A DNA stretch of 64,000 nt from Paenibacillaceae bacterium (lineage in GTDB: Bacteria; Bacillota; Bacilli; Paenibacillales; CANHGK01): assembly GCA_947460235.1 (NCBI GenBank), contig CANHGK010000004.1, positions 90,144-154,143 on the forward strand, given 5' to 3'. The position numbers and the translations under genes were made by a program. Below, piece by piece: positions 44,561 through 54,216 of the stretch (its first letter is position 1; each line of letters starts with the position of its first letter). The notes beneath the pieces are model-generated. The model saw nothing but the letters and a program-made list of their open reading frames with translations. It did no database searches and was not told the DNA's origin.

Positions 44561-47500
44561 TCAATAAAACTTGAATGTCGCTAATGGAAAAGATGCCTGT
44601 GTTACTGCTCCCCATTGCACTACAATATCATATCGATTACTACTAGAATTTGTTGAAGCAATTCGAGTGGAAGTATCTAAACCTGTTCCGGTTTTCTCGA
44701 CGACCGAGCCGTCTCCTAACGTATATTTATATTCTAGTACTGAGGATTTCGGCACACTAATTGTCACCCGGTATTGATTTGTTGATACTAATTTTAATTT
44801 ATACGCCACAGGATTCCAACCACTTACAGAAGTTGTCAAATTCACATTCTTGTTTTGCGTGTTTTGCGTGATTAAATTAAACGTTACATTAACCATGATC
44901 GGCGTAGGTGTAGCGGTAGGTCTTGGTGTTGCCGTCGGTGCCACTGTCGGAGTAGCGGTAGGTCTTGGTGTTGCCGTCGGTGCAGCTGTCGGTGTAGCGG
45001 TAGGTCTTGGTGTTGCCGTCGGTGCAGCTGTCGGAGTAGCGGTAGGTCTTGGTGTTGCACTTGGCGTTGCACTTGGCGTTGCACTTGGTGTTGCACTTGG
45101 CGTTGCACTTGGCGTTGCACTTGGTGTTGCACTTGGCGTTGCACTTGGCGTTGCACTTGGCGCTGCCGTTGGCGCTGCTGTTGGCGTTGCTGTTGGCGAT
45201 GCTGTTGGCGCTGCCGTTGGCGTTGCTACTGCTGTCGGTGTTGGATTCTGCGAAGCTTTTGGTGTTCCTAAGTAAATCACACCATTTTCAACCGTTACAG
45301 ATCCACCGGTTGCTAACATATAATTTGCTCCATTTTTTGAATCCCAAGTTGTACCGTTCGTGTTAAAGCATGCTTCCGCATTGATCGCTTGGCCAACATT
45401 TAACAATTTTGTCCAATACCCTGAAAAAACCGTGGAGGATTGCATTGCAACTCCTGGAACAGTCGTCCATGTACCACCTTGAGGGCGGTAATGAATATTA
45501 ACAGAAGTCCATGATGACTTAAAGTAAACTTGTACTTTATTACCATTTGGATCAACGGTCGGAGTCGCTGTCGGAATCGGAGTTGCTGTTGGAACTGGTG
45601 TCGCAGTCGGCGCAACTGGTGCTTTGTCTGTAATAAATGGATCAGTTCCAACAATCGCTCCTGCTGCATCTTCAACAATTTTACCTGTTGATGCATCTTT
45701 AGAATAACGACCAGTACCAACGTATACGGTTTGAATTTCTGATTTAGTTACATTCCCTAGCGAATCGGTTGATTCAATATAGTAATCAATTAAACTGTCA
45801 CGATAATTACTTACATAACTATAATAGAGATCTCCAATTTCTTGTGCAGGTAACGTTTTGTATAATTGATTCGGAGCTGACGTCTGCCAAGCAACACCAT
45901 TCATATCTACTTTACGGCTACGTTTAGTCATAGGTGTTGAATCCCATGCAGTAACTTTTGATGCATCAATGTTTGCTACGCCTGAAGTTTGTAATGCAGA
46001 TGGATCATATACACGAAACGTATTGTCTTTTACATCTGCAACATTTGACGTGTGTTTACGTGTTTTAAGTACCATCGTTTGAATCCCACTTACATCGTAA
46101 CCATACGTGTAAATTCCGAAACGATTGTTGAAATACTCCAAACTCCAACCTTCTGCTTTGCCTTTATTTGCGCTACCTGGGTTATACGGATAACGTTGAA
46201 CCCACCACATCGAAGGACCTGTTTTATCTTTGGAAATATTTAATGAAACGTAAGGCTTTGCAAAATAAAGTGATTGGTTAAATGCCAATGTTGGTTTTAT
46301 ATTGTCATCCGTATTTTCGTCATAATAACCGAAACCAGAATCCATAGCAGGTAATAAGAAGTACCATGACAATTCTGCTGGATTTGCACCACCGATGTAA
46401 TCTTTTGTTGGGTCACCTTTTACAGGGTACGAGATCATCCAAGGATTTAATTGATTTCCAGTGTATGTTACTTGTCTGTCCAATGAACTCGTAGGTTGCC
46501 AGTATGTCGGGTGATCCGATAACCAAATTTGTTCCGCTGTTTTCGCATAGTTCAATGCAGCTTGCAACAAGGCAAAATTGCGTTCCAAGTAGTTCCAACC
46601 ATATTCAAAAGAAACTTGATGTCCTGCAGGATTTCCATTGATATCATTAATCGGGGAATAACTGCTATTGATTGCACGGTTGAAATCTGCAAATTGTCCT
46701 TTCCATATTCCAGGCGGCATTTGCCAGTGATACCACGTCGGATCTGAAGATGAATCACGCGTATCGATCCATGAACCGTCTTGAATGTGCTGTACATCAT
46801 CTTGAGGAATTGGATTGGCTTTCAAATAATCATTGATACCCATTCCCTTAAATCCAGTCTCGGAATAAGTGATGTTCGCACCATTTAACCAAGTGCCTTC
46901 GTCCCCAGCACGACCAGAGGAATTATCTCCATCATGTGCCACAACAAAATATTGCTTGCGCGGTTGTAATGCTTCATATGCTTTCAAAAATCCACCGCTA
47001 ACGGAACCTTGGTAGCCTTCTTCCCAAGAAGATGCTTGCTCCACTGGAATTCCAGCAATTCGATCTTCGACACCTGTTGAAGGATCAACATATTTTACCC
47101 AGTGCGGCGTCGATGCGAATGGAAACTTATTTTGTGTTACTTGTTGCTCATTGAACATCGGTTTAGAAACCCAAGAACCAATATTGCTTGTATTTTGAAA
47201 ATCAGCACGATTCGGCGGTGAAACCATCGTATCTTTTCCGATATCGTCACGGTATGGATAGTCTTTCAACGCACGAGAAAAATGATTATTTCCCATGACA
47301 GACCACTCAATACCAAGCTTCTTAAGTGCAGGGATGATCCGCTCTGAAAATCCAAGTTCTGTCGGGAAAAATCCTTTGGATGATACAAAATCGGAACCTA
47401 AAAAGTAGGATTGTGCTAATGTCGCATTTTGATAAATCATATCTTTAATCAAATATTCATTACCAACTAATGGGCCCATGCTATGATGACCGGAAAAATG

Positions 47501-48037
47501 AACCATATCCAGCTGTTTCTCACCAGTTGATGTGTAATTGTTTTTATATGGTGTGCGCCAGTTGCTACCCCAATTCAAATTTGAATATCCAGATACATTA
47601 TTTAATTGGTTAAGAGATTGAACATTATTAATGACTGCACCAGACATTGTAACTTGAATCGAAGCAGACGTGAACTTCTTCAAATTGTTCATAATGTTTG
47701 GAATCCAATCCATATAAGCACCCGTTTTGGCGTGATGTGAATAGTATGAAACCAAATCATCATGCGGCATTGGATTACCGTTCGGTAAAAAGAAATAATT
47801 AGCCGGAGGTGTTTTTTTGTTTTCAATCACTTGCCCATCATACGTATAACGGATTGGAGATCCCACGGAAGTACTACCATATTTCGATGTATCGTAAAAC
47901 GCAAAAAAATTCGGCATATGATTGTGATATACGTGCGTTGCTGCAATCTCAGCATTGGAAACCGGCAAACCAAACGATGTTACCGATAATACACCCAACA
48001 AAACAGAACTAACCCATTTTTTAATTTTCAATTTCAT
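44561..48037 (-). CDS. Secreted GH119 alpha-amylase with CBM25 and CBM20
   Basis: An 1158-residue secreted enzyme. The signal peptide is about 1-29. The catalytic domain (about 30-800) carries SKGFFPTELGFSERI with Glu227 and YFVVAHDGDN with Asp369. From memory, the family type IgtZ of Bacillus circulans uses Glu231 and Asp373, so both residues fit with the same offset of four. A CBM25 follows (about 834-925: VQVYFKSSW..IHYRPQGGTW..GVAMQ), then a Ser/Ala-Thr-Pro linker of about 120 residues, then a CBM20-like end (VNVTFNLITQNTQNKNVNL). GH57 is the related alternative. The start ATG follows AGAGGCGAG. Confidence 0.82.
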   Translation of the reverse strand: MKLKIKKWVSSVLLGVLSVTSFGLPVSNAEIAATHVYHNHMPNFFAFYDTSKYGSTSVGSPIRYTYDGQVIENKKTPPANYFFLPNGNPMPHDDLVSYYSHHAKTGAYMDWIPNIMNNLKKFTSASIQVTMSGAVINNVQSLNQLNNVSGYSNLNWGSNWRTPYKNNYTSTGEKQLDMVHFSGHHSMGPLVGNEYLIKDMIYQNATLAQSYFLGSDFVSSKGFFPTELGFSERIIPALKKLGIEWSVMGNNHFSRALKDYPYRDDIGKDTMVSPPNRADFQNTSNIGSWVSKPMFNEQQVTQNKFPFASTPHWVKYVDPSTGVEDRIAGIPVEQASSWEEGYQGSVSGGFLKAYEALQPRKQYFVVAHDGDNSSGRAGDEGTWLNGANITYSETGFKGMGINDYLKANPIPQDDVQHIQDGSWIDTRDSSSDPTWYHWQMPPGIWKGQFADFNRAINSSYSPINDINGNPAGHQVSFEYGWNYLERNFALLQAALNYAKTAEQIWLSDHPTYWQPTSSLDRQVTYTGNQLNPWMISYPVKGDPTKDYIGGANPAELSWYFLLPAMDSGFGYYDENTDDNIKPTLAFNQSLYFAKPYVSLNISKDKTGPSMWWVQRYPYNPGSANKGKAEGWSLEYFNNRFGIYTYGYDVSGIQTMVLKTRKHTSNVADVKDNTFRVYDPSALQTSGVANIDASKVTAWDSTPMTKRSRKVDMNGVAWQTSAPNQLYKTLPAQEIGDLYYSYVSNYRDSLIDYYIESTDSLGNVTKSEIQTVYVGTGRYSKDASTGKIVEDAAGAIVGTDPFITDKAPVAPTATPVPTATPIPTATPTVDPNGNKVQVYFKSSWTSVNIHYRPQGGTWTTVPGVAMQSSTVFSGYWTKLLNVGQAINAEACFNTNGTTWDSKNGANYMLATGGSVTVENGVIYLGTPKASQNPTPTAVATPTAAPTASPTATPTAAPTAAPSATPSATPSATPSATPSATPSATPSATPSATPSATPRPTATPTAAPTATPRPTATPTAAPTATPRPTATPTVAPTATPRPTATPTPIMVNVTFNLITQNTQNKNVNLTTSVSGWNPVAYKLKLVSTNQYRVTISVPKSSVLEYKYTLGDGSVVEKTGTGLDTSTRIASTNSSSNRYDIVVQWGAVTQASFPLATFKFY
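44905..45235. repeat. Tandem repeats coding the GH119 linker
   Basis: From about 45048 to 45167 there are some ten 12-bp units, CTTGGCGTTGCA or with one T change, coding Ser-Ala-Thr-Pro on the minus strand. Beside them lie about three near-identical units of 42 bp coding Pro-Arg-Pro-Thr-Ala-Thr-Pro blocks. Such arrays easily change length by slippage. Confidence 0.85.
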
Positions 48038-48203
48038 CTCGCCTCTCATAGGTGTTGTTAAAAAACAAGGAATGTTTAGGGTGGACGACCGCAACTAGAT
48101 GGTGTCCGTTTGGTAAGAAATACCGGGTAGTACAAAGGGGGGGGAACGCAGAATCAGGAGATTTCACTTGAATAATCAGAAAACAATGCCGATTACAGTT
48201 TTT
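48038..48203 (-). promoter_or_regulatory. Long 5' leader of the GH119 gene
   Basis: About 165 bases from the promoter to the start. It holds CCCCCCCC (complement of the G run at 48137-48144) and no gene. No known riboswitch was recognised. Confidence 0.4.
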
Positions 48204-48232
48204 ATTCTATACGAACGCGCAATCGTATGCAA
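48204..48232 (-). promoter_or_regulatory. GH119 promoter with overlapping operator
   Basis: Minus strand: TTGCAT, a 17-base spacer, TAGAAT. The spacer and -35 contain TGCATACGATTGCGC, an operator-like site centred on CG. Bound protein would block the polymerase. Confidence 0.7.
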
Positions 48233-48239
48233 TAGTTTT

Positions 48240-48279
48240 AAAAAATAAATTCGCCAGAAGAAAATTCGACTGGCGAATG
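48240..48279 (-). terminator. Terminator of the htrA gene
   Basis: ATTCGCCAG / CTGGCGAAT followed by TTATTTTTT on the minus strand. It lies just upstream of the GH119 promoter. Confidence 0.82.
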
Positions 48280-48304
48280 CTTATCAACTAGTAAGCCTAT
48301 TATA

Positions 48305-49687
48305 TTATTTCGTTTTGTTTCGGTCGTCAACGATGACTGCAGTTGTCAAAGACTGGCCGTCACGAATGACAGTGAGTACAGCTTTAGTACCTACCTTCAA
48401 AGTTTTTACTGTACTTGTAAGTTCATCCGGCGTTTTTACTGATTTCCCATTTACAGCAGTAATTACATCGTACGGTTGAATGCCCGCACGATCTGCAGGG
48501 CCATTCGTTACAACAGACGTTACAAATGCACCATTTGTATTACTTAAACCGAGTTCTTTCAACCACGTTTTATCGATCGAACGCATGTAAATTCCGATAT
48601 ACGGTTTTGCAACGGTAACATTGTTCTTCAAATTATCAAGTACGGAACTAATCGTACTGGTTGGAATCGCAAATCCAATCCCTTGTGCTTCAGCACTAAC
48701 TGCTGTGTTAATCCCGATTACTTCTCCGTTCAAGTTTAAGAGCGGCCCACCAGAATTACCCGGATTGATCGAAGCATCTGTTTGAAGTAAGTGTTTGTAG
48801 TGACGAGTGGACGATTGCTCCGGAATATCAATTGGGCGCTCTTTAGCACTGAGTACACCAACTGTAACTGTATGTTCAAAATCATATGGGTTTCCAATTG
48901 CAATGACCCAATCACCAACTCGAATATCGTCAGAACTTCCAAGTGGCAACACTGGGAATTCTTTAGAATTCTCAATTTTAAGTACAGCGAGATCTAGATC
49001 TTTATCAGATCCTAATAATTTAGCAACAAATGGTTTGTCATAACCTTCAACGATGACGGTAATTCCACTTGCACCGTCGATGACGTGCTCATTTGTTAAG
49101 ATATAACCGCTTTTCTCGAAAAAGAATCCTGTTCCCATACCACCAGGTTGTTCTTGTTGCTGCTGTTGCTGGTCTTGAGAAGAACCTTGATCACCAAAGA
49201 AATATTGGAAAAACTGATCATTTAAAAAAGAATTATTATTTACTTTTGCAGGTACCGTCGTTTGGATTTTCACAACCGCAGGACTTGAGATTTGAACAAT
49301 ATCAGCAATTTGATTTGGTCGAACTACATCCCCTGCACTAGATAACGCTGCTGTTCTAGGAGATGACGTAGTCGATCCTGTTGATTCAACCGATCCAGAA
49401 ACGGTTCGGTTGCCACTGTTGAAATTTTTCAATGAAACATCTTCAATTGTGCTTTGGACGACGGAATCTACTTTACCGAACCAATTGTAATGATCTGATG
49501 CGAACATCAAACCGCCCATAAGCATTGCTCCACTCATTAACGCTGCAAAATATGATTTCCACGTTGACCTTTTACGTTCACGAGTATATTGCCAGTTGCC
49601 ACCTGGTGTTACGGTAGGGTGTTGTGGTGTGTTCGCTTGTTCTTGTGAACGTTGATTTTTGTCTGGTTCATAAATAAAATGATTCAT
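48305..49687 (-). CDS. HtrA-like membrane serine protease with PDZ domain
   Basis: A 460-residue protease. A cytoplasmic tail of about 45 residues and one helix (SYFAALMSGAMLMGGLMFA) are followed by a low-complexity stretch and a trypsin-like domain. The catalytic triad is His in LTNEHVIDGA, Asp in DKDLDLAVLKI and Ser in NPGNSGGPLLN. One C-terminal PDZ domain follows (GPADRAGIQPYDVITAVNGK). The Gln-rich insert DQQQQQQEQ is unusual. It acts outside the membrane in quality control of secreted proteins, useful beside several very large exported enzymes. The start follows AGGAGG by eight bases. Confidence 0.93.
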   Translation of the reverse strand: MNHFIYEPDKNQRSQEQANTPQHPTVTPGGNWQYTRERKRSTWKSYFAALMSGAMLMGGLMFASDHYNWFGKVDSVVQSTIEDVSLKNFNSGNRTVSGSVESTGSTTSSPRTAALSSAGDVVRPNQIADIVQISSPAVVKIQTTVPAKVNNNSFLNDQFFQYFFGDQGSSQDQQQQQQEQPGGMGTGFFFEKSGYILTNEHVIDGASGITVIVEGYDKPFVAKLLGSDKDLDLAVLKIENSKEFPVLPLGSSDDIRVGDWVIAIGNPYDFEHTVTVGVLSAKERPIDIPEQSSTRHYKHLLQTDASINPGNSGGPLLNLNGEVIGINTAVSAEAQGIGFAIPTSTISSVLDNLKNNVTVAKPYIGIYMRSIDKTWLKELGLSNTNGAFVTSVVTNGPADRAGIQPYDVITAVNGKSVKTPDELTSTVKTLKVGTKAVLTVIRDGQSLTTAVIVDDRNKTK

Positions 49688-49866
49688 CACATAAACCTCC
49701 TAAGTCTAGATCGATTGAGTTTATTTTCAAGGATGAATCTTAAGATTTCCTTAAAAAATCGTAAGATCGCACTAAAATGTTTCAAAGAAGGTTTTCATAC
49801 CGTTCTCGTTGAAAAGATAAATATTGTCTCATGCTTTCCTCGTAGAATGGATTGGAGCGGATCATC

Positions 49867-50310
49867 ATGAATCATAATCAACGAGGAGTTTCGTTAATTG
49901 AAATGATCCTTGCAATTTTTCTATTCGGATTAATTCTTTCATCAATTCTCGTTGTCTTTTCCTATACAAAACAATTATCAATCCAAGAACAACAATTAGA
50001 TCAATCGAAAGAAATTGCTCAACAAATGCTACGCGCACTTCAAGAACAAACCAAAGAAAATCAAATTACCGTATTTGGTGAATCGATCCCGCTTACAAAG
50101 CATACGTTAACTTCCAAATATTCATTCATCACAAGTGATTTTAATGTAAGCATTGACGCGTTACCAATCCAATCTAGTGAAACCATTACGCTGGGTACAA
50201 AACATTATTTGATGAGTACATACTTCCGCAAATTTAGGGTATGCGTCTGGAAAATCGGATCGGATCAACGACGAGGTATTCAACTAGAACAATTCGTTGT
50301 TGCCCAATAG
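49867..50310 (+). CDS. Type IV prepilin-like protein (PilV/GspI position)
   Basis: A 147-residue protein with a class III signal: NQRG cut before VSLIEMILAIFLFGLILSS, with Glu at +5 and a long hydrophobic helix. The globular part is short and has no clear family. The start ATG follows GGAG by nine bases. It is the first gene of a three-gene operon of prepilins. No assembly ATPase, platform protein or prepilin peptidase is in the window, so these must be encoded elsewhere if the operon works. Confidence 0.82.
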   Translation: MNHNQRGVSLIEMILAIFLFGLILSSILVVFSYTKQLSIQEQQLDQSKEIAQQMLRALQEQTKENQITVFGESIPLTKHTLTSKYSFITSDFNVSIDALPIQSSETITLGTKHYLMSTYFRKFRVCVWKIGSDQRRGIQLEQFVVAQ

Positions 50311-50346
50311 TCATGAAGATTCATGATGAAAAAGGAGAATCCAACG

Positions 50347-52725
50347 ATGTACATGAAAAACGAAAAAGGCTCAGCAATCGTTGCGGTTTTAATCGTCCTA
50401 ATGATCAGTTCATTTTTAATCGTTACAGAACTGATGGTCTTGAACATGAATTATACCGATCAAAACCGAACTATTTCGATTTTAAAAGCACACACGATCG
50501 TTGATTCGACCGGAAATGTCATCAAAAGAATACAAGAAGCTGCTCTGAAAGATGGAACTGACTTATCCTATTCAACTCTTACTTCCTTGAGCAGTCAGAC
50601 CTCTTCACTTGTAAAATTATACGATTCAAATTCTGCAAGTATTTTCGTCCAAAACGATATAAGTAGCGGAAATTATTCGATGTATATCCAAAGCATTTTA
50701 AATAATCAAAAACAATCTCTAAAATTAATTTCCACGAATCGATTGATCACACAACCAGAATTTATGTTGATCAATCAAAAGACAGGGCGATGTGTTGATA
50801 TTGTTAGCGGCGGAACTTCGGATGGTACGGCCATTTGGAATTGGACCTGTAATGGAACAGGTGCACAAGTTTTTAGGACCATTCAAACTAACAACGGCTA
50901 TTTTAAAATTCAAAATTCGACAAGTAATAAAGTGATTTCAATTCAAAACAACGCAACAAATGATGGTGCATCCATTGTCACAAACACGGATACGAACGCA
51001 TATTCACAGCAATTCAGTTTCGAATCGGTCACTGGGAATACTTACCGCCTTGTGAATCGTAATAGCAGTAAATGCATCGGGATCGGAAATAATTACCCCA
51101 CAACATTTGATCGAGAATTATTTTTACAGCGCACTTGTTCATCGACCGATACGAGTTTGCAATTTTTACTTGTGCGTACCGATATGTCGATCAATATGAG
51201 TGAAACTGGATTTTATATTGACAATGCATTTCAACTTCGGAACGTTAAAAGTAACAAATGTGTTGATCTATACATGGCAAATCCGAGCGACGGAACAAAC
51301 ATTTGGCAATATGATTGCAATAATACTAATGCACAAAAATTCAATTTCACTTCGACGGATGCAAATCAATTCGAAATCCGCAACATTGATTCGCTAAAAA
51401 ATATGGAAGTGGAAGCCGGCAGTTTATTGGATGGTGCGGACATCCGACAATGGTCCACTAGAAATACATTGTATCAACAGTGGGAAGTCACAGCACTTAA
51501 TGACAGTAGCAATCCTTCAGGTAATTTTTCGATTGGAAAGTGTACTGGTACAGACCGCAATACAAATTGGTATTGTAATGGTTCCGTCAAATTCAATTTA
51601 TCAAACAAATTATCAAACAAGTGTATGGGTGTCACAAATGGTTCATTGTCTTCCGGAGCAGATCTTCGACAATATGAATGTAATGGATTATCAGATCAAC
51701 AATTTTACTTGAATTTAGTTGATTCAGCCATTTCCCTCGCTCCGTACGATTTTTTGAGAAACGGACGCTATCAAATCGTCTATCATTATGCAAACAAATG
51801 CATGGACGTTCCAAATGCATCAACATCAAGTGGCGCTATCATACAAACTTGGACTTGCAACAATACAAATGCTCAAAAATTTGATTTCACTTATAGCGGT
51901 GATGGATATTACACAATTTCCAATGTTAATTCCTTAAAATCACTGGATTTCGATCCATCATCCCAATCGCTCATTCAGAACACAACAAGTACAAGTAATT
52001 CTCAACGCTTTCGTTTTCATTTGCTAAATGGTAACCAATTTTCAATTACGAATCGCGCCCAATTAAATTGTATTGATACCACAGGACAAACTTCTACATT
52101 TGTGTACGAAATAAAAGACGGACTGATCTTTAAACAAAATGGTTGTTATGCAGCGCCGCCGCAAATTTTTCGAATCGAACCGGCAGGTGTTACTGGTGAA
52201 ACTCTTCCTATTGGCCGATATCGCATTCAAAACATGAACAGTGGAAAATGCATGAGTATTGCAAACGCTGATCTAACCAATGGCGCCAAAGTTGTACAAT
52301 TGACTTGTGAGGATCAACCAGAACAAATGATGGATCTGAATTTGTCCAGCAATCAACATTTCGGTTTGTTCAATATGTTAAGTGGGAAAAGTATAGAAGT
52401 AGCAAATGCATCTCAAGCAAACGGTGCGACCGTCCAACAATGGACAAGTGTAGGCCAAGCAAATCAAGAAGTATATTTTGTAAAAACAAATACGGCTGAT
52501 GTCTTTGAAATACATCCGCTTCACAGCAATAAATGTTTGGACACACAAAATCAGAGTACAACGGAAAACACTAACTTAGTACAAATGCAATGTAACAATC
52601 AGTCATCTCAACAATGGAAAATCACACCTTGGCGTCTACCTGTAAATTATTCAAAGTTTCCCGATATGCGCACAAATTCAAGTCATAATTTCACGTTACT
52701 TCAAGCCATCGTAAATGGTTTTTGA
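50347..52725 (+). CDS. PilX/GspK-like prepilin with four ricin-B-type lectin domains
   Basis: A 792-residue protein. The N-terminus KNEKGSAIVAVLIVLMISSF is a class III signal and helix without the Glu+5, as in PilX and GspK proteins that cap a pilus tip. From about residue 135 to the end there are twelve repeats of the ricin-B type: GRCVDIVSGGTSDGTAIW, NKCVDLYMANPSDGTNIW, LLDGADIRQWS, NKCMGVTNGSLSSG, NKCMDVPNASTSSG, GKCMSIANADLTNG, QANGATVQQW, NKCLDTQNQS, QSSQQWKI and others. Three repeats make one beta-trefoil, so four are expected. Many Cys pairs suggest disulfides outside the cell. It should bind a sugar. The start follows AAGGAGA by eight bases. Confidence 0.82.
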   Translation: MYMKNEKGSAIVAVLIVLMISSFLIVTELMVLNMNYTDQNRTISILKAHTIVDSTGNVIKRIQEAALKDGTDLSYSTLTSLSSQTSSLVKLYDSNSASIFVQNDISSGNYSMYIQSILNNQKQSLKLISTNRLITQPEFMLINQKTGRCVDIVSGGTSDGTAIWNWTCNGTGAQVFRTIQTNNGYFKIQNSTSNKVISIQNNATNDGASIVTNTDTNAYSQQFSFESVTGNTYRLVNRNSSKCIGIGNNYPTTFDRELFLQRTCSSTDTSLQFLLVRTDMSINMSETGFYIDNAFQLRNVKSNKCVDLYMANPSDGTNIWQYDCNNTNAQKFNFTSTDANQFEIRNIDSLKNMEVEAGSLLDGADIRQWSTRNTLYQQWEVTALNDSSNPSGNFSIGKCTGTDRNTNWYCNGSVKFNLSNKLSNKCMGVTNGSLSSGADLRQYECNGLSDQQFYLNLVDSAISLAPYDFLRNGRYQIVYHYANKCMDVPNASTSSGAIIQTWTCNNTNAQKFDFTYSGDGYYTISNVNSLKSLDFDPSSQSLIQNTTSTSNSQRFRFHLLNGNQFSITNRAQLNCIDTTGQTSTFVYEIKDGLIFKQNGCYAAPPQIFRIEPAGVTGETLPIGRYRIQNMNSGKCMSIANADLTNGAKVVQLTCEDQPEQMMDLNLSSNQHFGLFNMLSGKSIEVANASQANGATVQQWTSVGQANQEVYFVKTNTADVFEIHPLHSNKCLDTQNQSTTENTNLVQMQCNNQSSQQWKITPWRLPVNYSKFPDMRTNSSHNFTLLQAIVNGF

Positions 52726-52751
52726 TGAATGAATGCAAAGGAGGTGTCCAT

Positions 52752-53246
52752 ATGAAAACTATCATACGGCACCTCCATGCGAATCAACGCGGGGTATCTT
52801 TAGTCGAATTACTTGTAACAATTGTTTTAATTGGACTTGTTTTTGCAATCTCGTTTCAAATCGTTGGCTATATGAACAATAGCAATGCCGAAATCGCACG
52901 AAAAGAAAGCTTATTACGTGAAATGCGGTTTGCAATGGATGAAATTCGCTCAGAATGGATCAAAGAATCATTTCACAATTTAACTTGTAACAATTGCATC
53001 CTTCAATGGGAAGCTGGCAATCATAAAATTTTATTTGCAATCGATACACGTGGACTATATCAGCAAGACCAGACAAACCAAATCAATATGCTTGCGCCAC
53101 ACGCAACGACAGGAACTAGTATGTCAATTATAAAAAATCAGCTTACCGTCAATATCGTTTTAAAAAACCAAACGACGATGTGTTCACAAAAAACAGTCTT
53201 TGCTAGAACCGATTGGATGAATTCGACGTTAACTAGTTCGGATTAA
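52752..53246 (+). CDS. Type IV prepilin-like protein (PilW/GspJ position)
   Basis: A 164-residue protein with a class III signal: NQRG before VSLVELLVTIVLIGLVFAIS, Glu at +5. The soluble part contains TCNNCI and one more Cys. The start follows a near-perfect AAAGGAGGTG. It is the third gene of the prepilin operon. Its last 18 bases overlap the convergent PHP gene. Confidence 0.82.
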   Translation: MKTIIRHLHANQRGVSLVELLVTIVLIGLVFAISFQIVGYMNNSNAEIARKESLLREMRFAMDEIRSEWIKESFHNLTCNNCILQWEAGNHKILFAIDTRGLYQQDQTNQINMLAPHATTGTSMSIIKNQLTVNIVLKNQTTMCSQKTVFARTDWMNSTLTSSD

Positions 53247-54092
53247 TTTTGATCGACGAAGAGTTTCTTCGAGGGATGCTATGTTTGCCAATTTGCATCC
53301 AAGCGGATAATCAGGACGTCCATATTTCCCGTGATAATCTGCCCCGCCTGTTTGAACCAATTGAAAACGCTCTGCAAGTTCTATTGCACGCTCTTCATCT
53401 TCTTCGCGATGGTCAGGATGCCAAACTTCGATTCCTTCTAACCCAATGTTAACCCAATCTTCAATCGCGTCCCAATTATTAAGTTGTCCTGGGTGTGCGA
53501 TTACCGGTACTCCGCCAGCTTCACGCACCGCTCGAATCGCCGCTTCCACTTCGACATATGTCACAGGCTTAAATGCAATTCCAACGGTTGACCCCTCATA
53601 TGATTTTCCACTAAACAACTTTTTATATAAATCACCATGAATCGAATCAGCAATACCCAAATCCATCAATGCGTGCATAATATGTTGTTTGTAAATACAG
53701 GTACTTTGCTTTGCATAGTTCATCACAAGGTCTTTCGATATCGGATATCCTGCTGAAATTATCTGTTGAATTGCGTATTCAGACGATTGTTGGCGTGATG
53801 TGATTGTAGAAACACATAACTTCTCTAGTGCCGAATGACCTGGGATGATATTCAACCCTAGAATATGAGCTTTACCATATCGCTTACGATCTTCTGCAGA
53901 GATTTCAATGCCAGGAATTACAGTAATTCCATAGCTTTTACCTAGTTCAATTGCTTCATTAAGACCTACCGTTGTATCGTGATTTGTAATTGCCAAATAA
54001 GTTATGCCGACATTTCGAGCCTTGGTCAAAACCACTTCAATGGATTCTGAATTATCTGAAATATTAGTGTGGCAATGCAAATCAACATTCAA
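53229..54092 (-). CDS. PHP-domain phosphoesterase (RNase AM / nucleoside bisphosphatase type)
   Basis: A 287-residue metal-dependent phosphoesterase. The PHP motifs are VDLHCHTNISDNS, AITNHDTTVGLNEA, VIPGIEISAED, PVIAHPGQLNNWD and TGGADYHGKYGR. Members act as 5'-3' exonucleases on short RNA or as 3',5'-nucleoside bisphosphate phosphatases. The start is TTG (reading MNVDLHCH), behind AAGGGGG. It is a single gene. Confidence 0.85.
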   Translation of the reverse strand: MNVDLHCHTNISDNSESIEVVLTKARNVGITYLAITNHDTTVGLNEAIELGKSYGITVIPGIEISAEDRKRYGKAHILGLNIIPGHSALEKLCVSTITSRQQSSEYAIQQIISAGYPISKDLVMNYAKQSTCIYKQHIMHALMDLGIADSIHGDLYKKLFSGKSYEGSTVGIAFKPVTYVEVEAAIRAVREAGGVPVIAHPGQLNNWDAIEDWVNIGLEGIEVWHPDHREEDEERAIELAERFQLVQTGGADYHGKYGRPDYPLGCKLANIASLEETLRRSKLIRTS

Positions 54093-54149
54093 ACAAGCTC
54101 AGCCCCCTTAGGTTAATATATTTATTATACCCACTTGAAAGTAATAAAA

Positions 54150-54196
54150 ACAAACCCAGATTCGTTACATGTATCTTCATGTAACGGACCTGGGTG
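54150..54196 (-). terminator. Terminator of the first giant GH15 gene
   Basis: ACCCAGGTCCGTTACATG pairs with CATGTAACGAATCTGGGT and is followed by TTGTTTTTATT on the minus strand. Confidence 0.88.
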
Positions 54197-54216
54197 ATAT
54201 TGATTACATTATTAAA

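Noticed and set aside
45048-45167. Short regular repeats looking like a CRISPR array
   Set aside because: The units are contiguous with no unique spacers, in frame inside a secreted enzyme gene, and no cas genes are present.
44850-45275. Plus-strand reading made of Val-Gly-Val-Ala-Val repeats opposite the GH119 linker
   Set aside because: It is the mirror of the repeat-coded Thr-Pro linker; stop codons are absent only because of the repeats, and there is no ribosome site.
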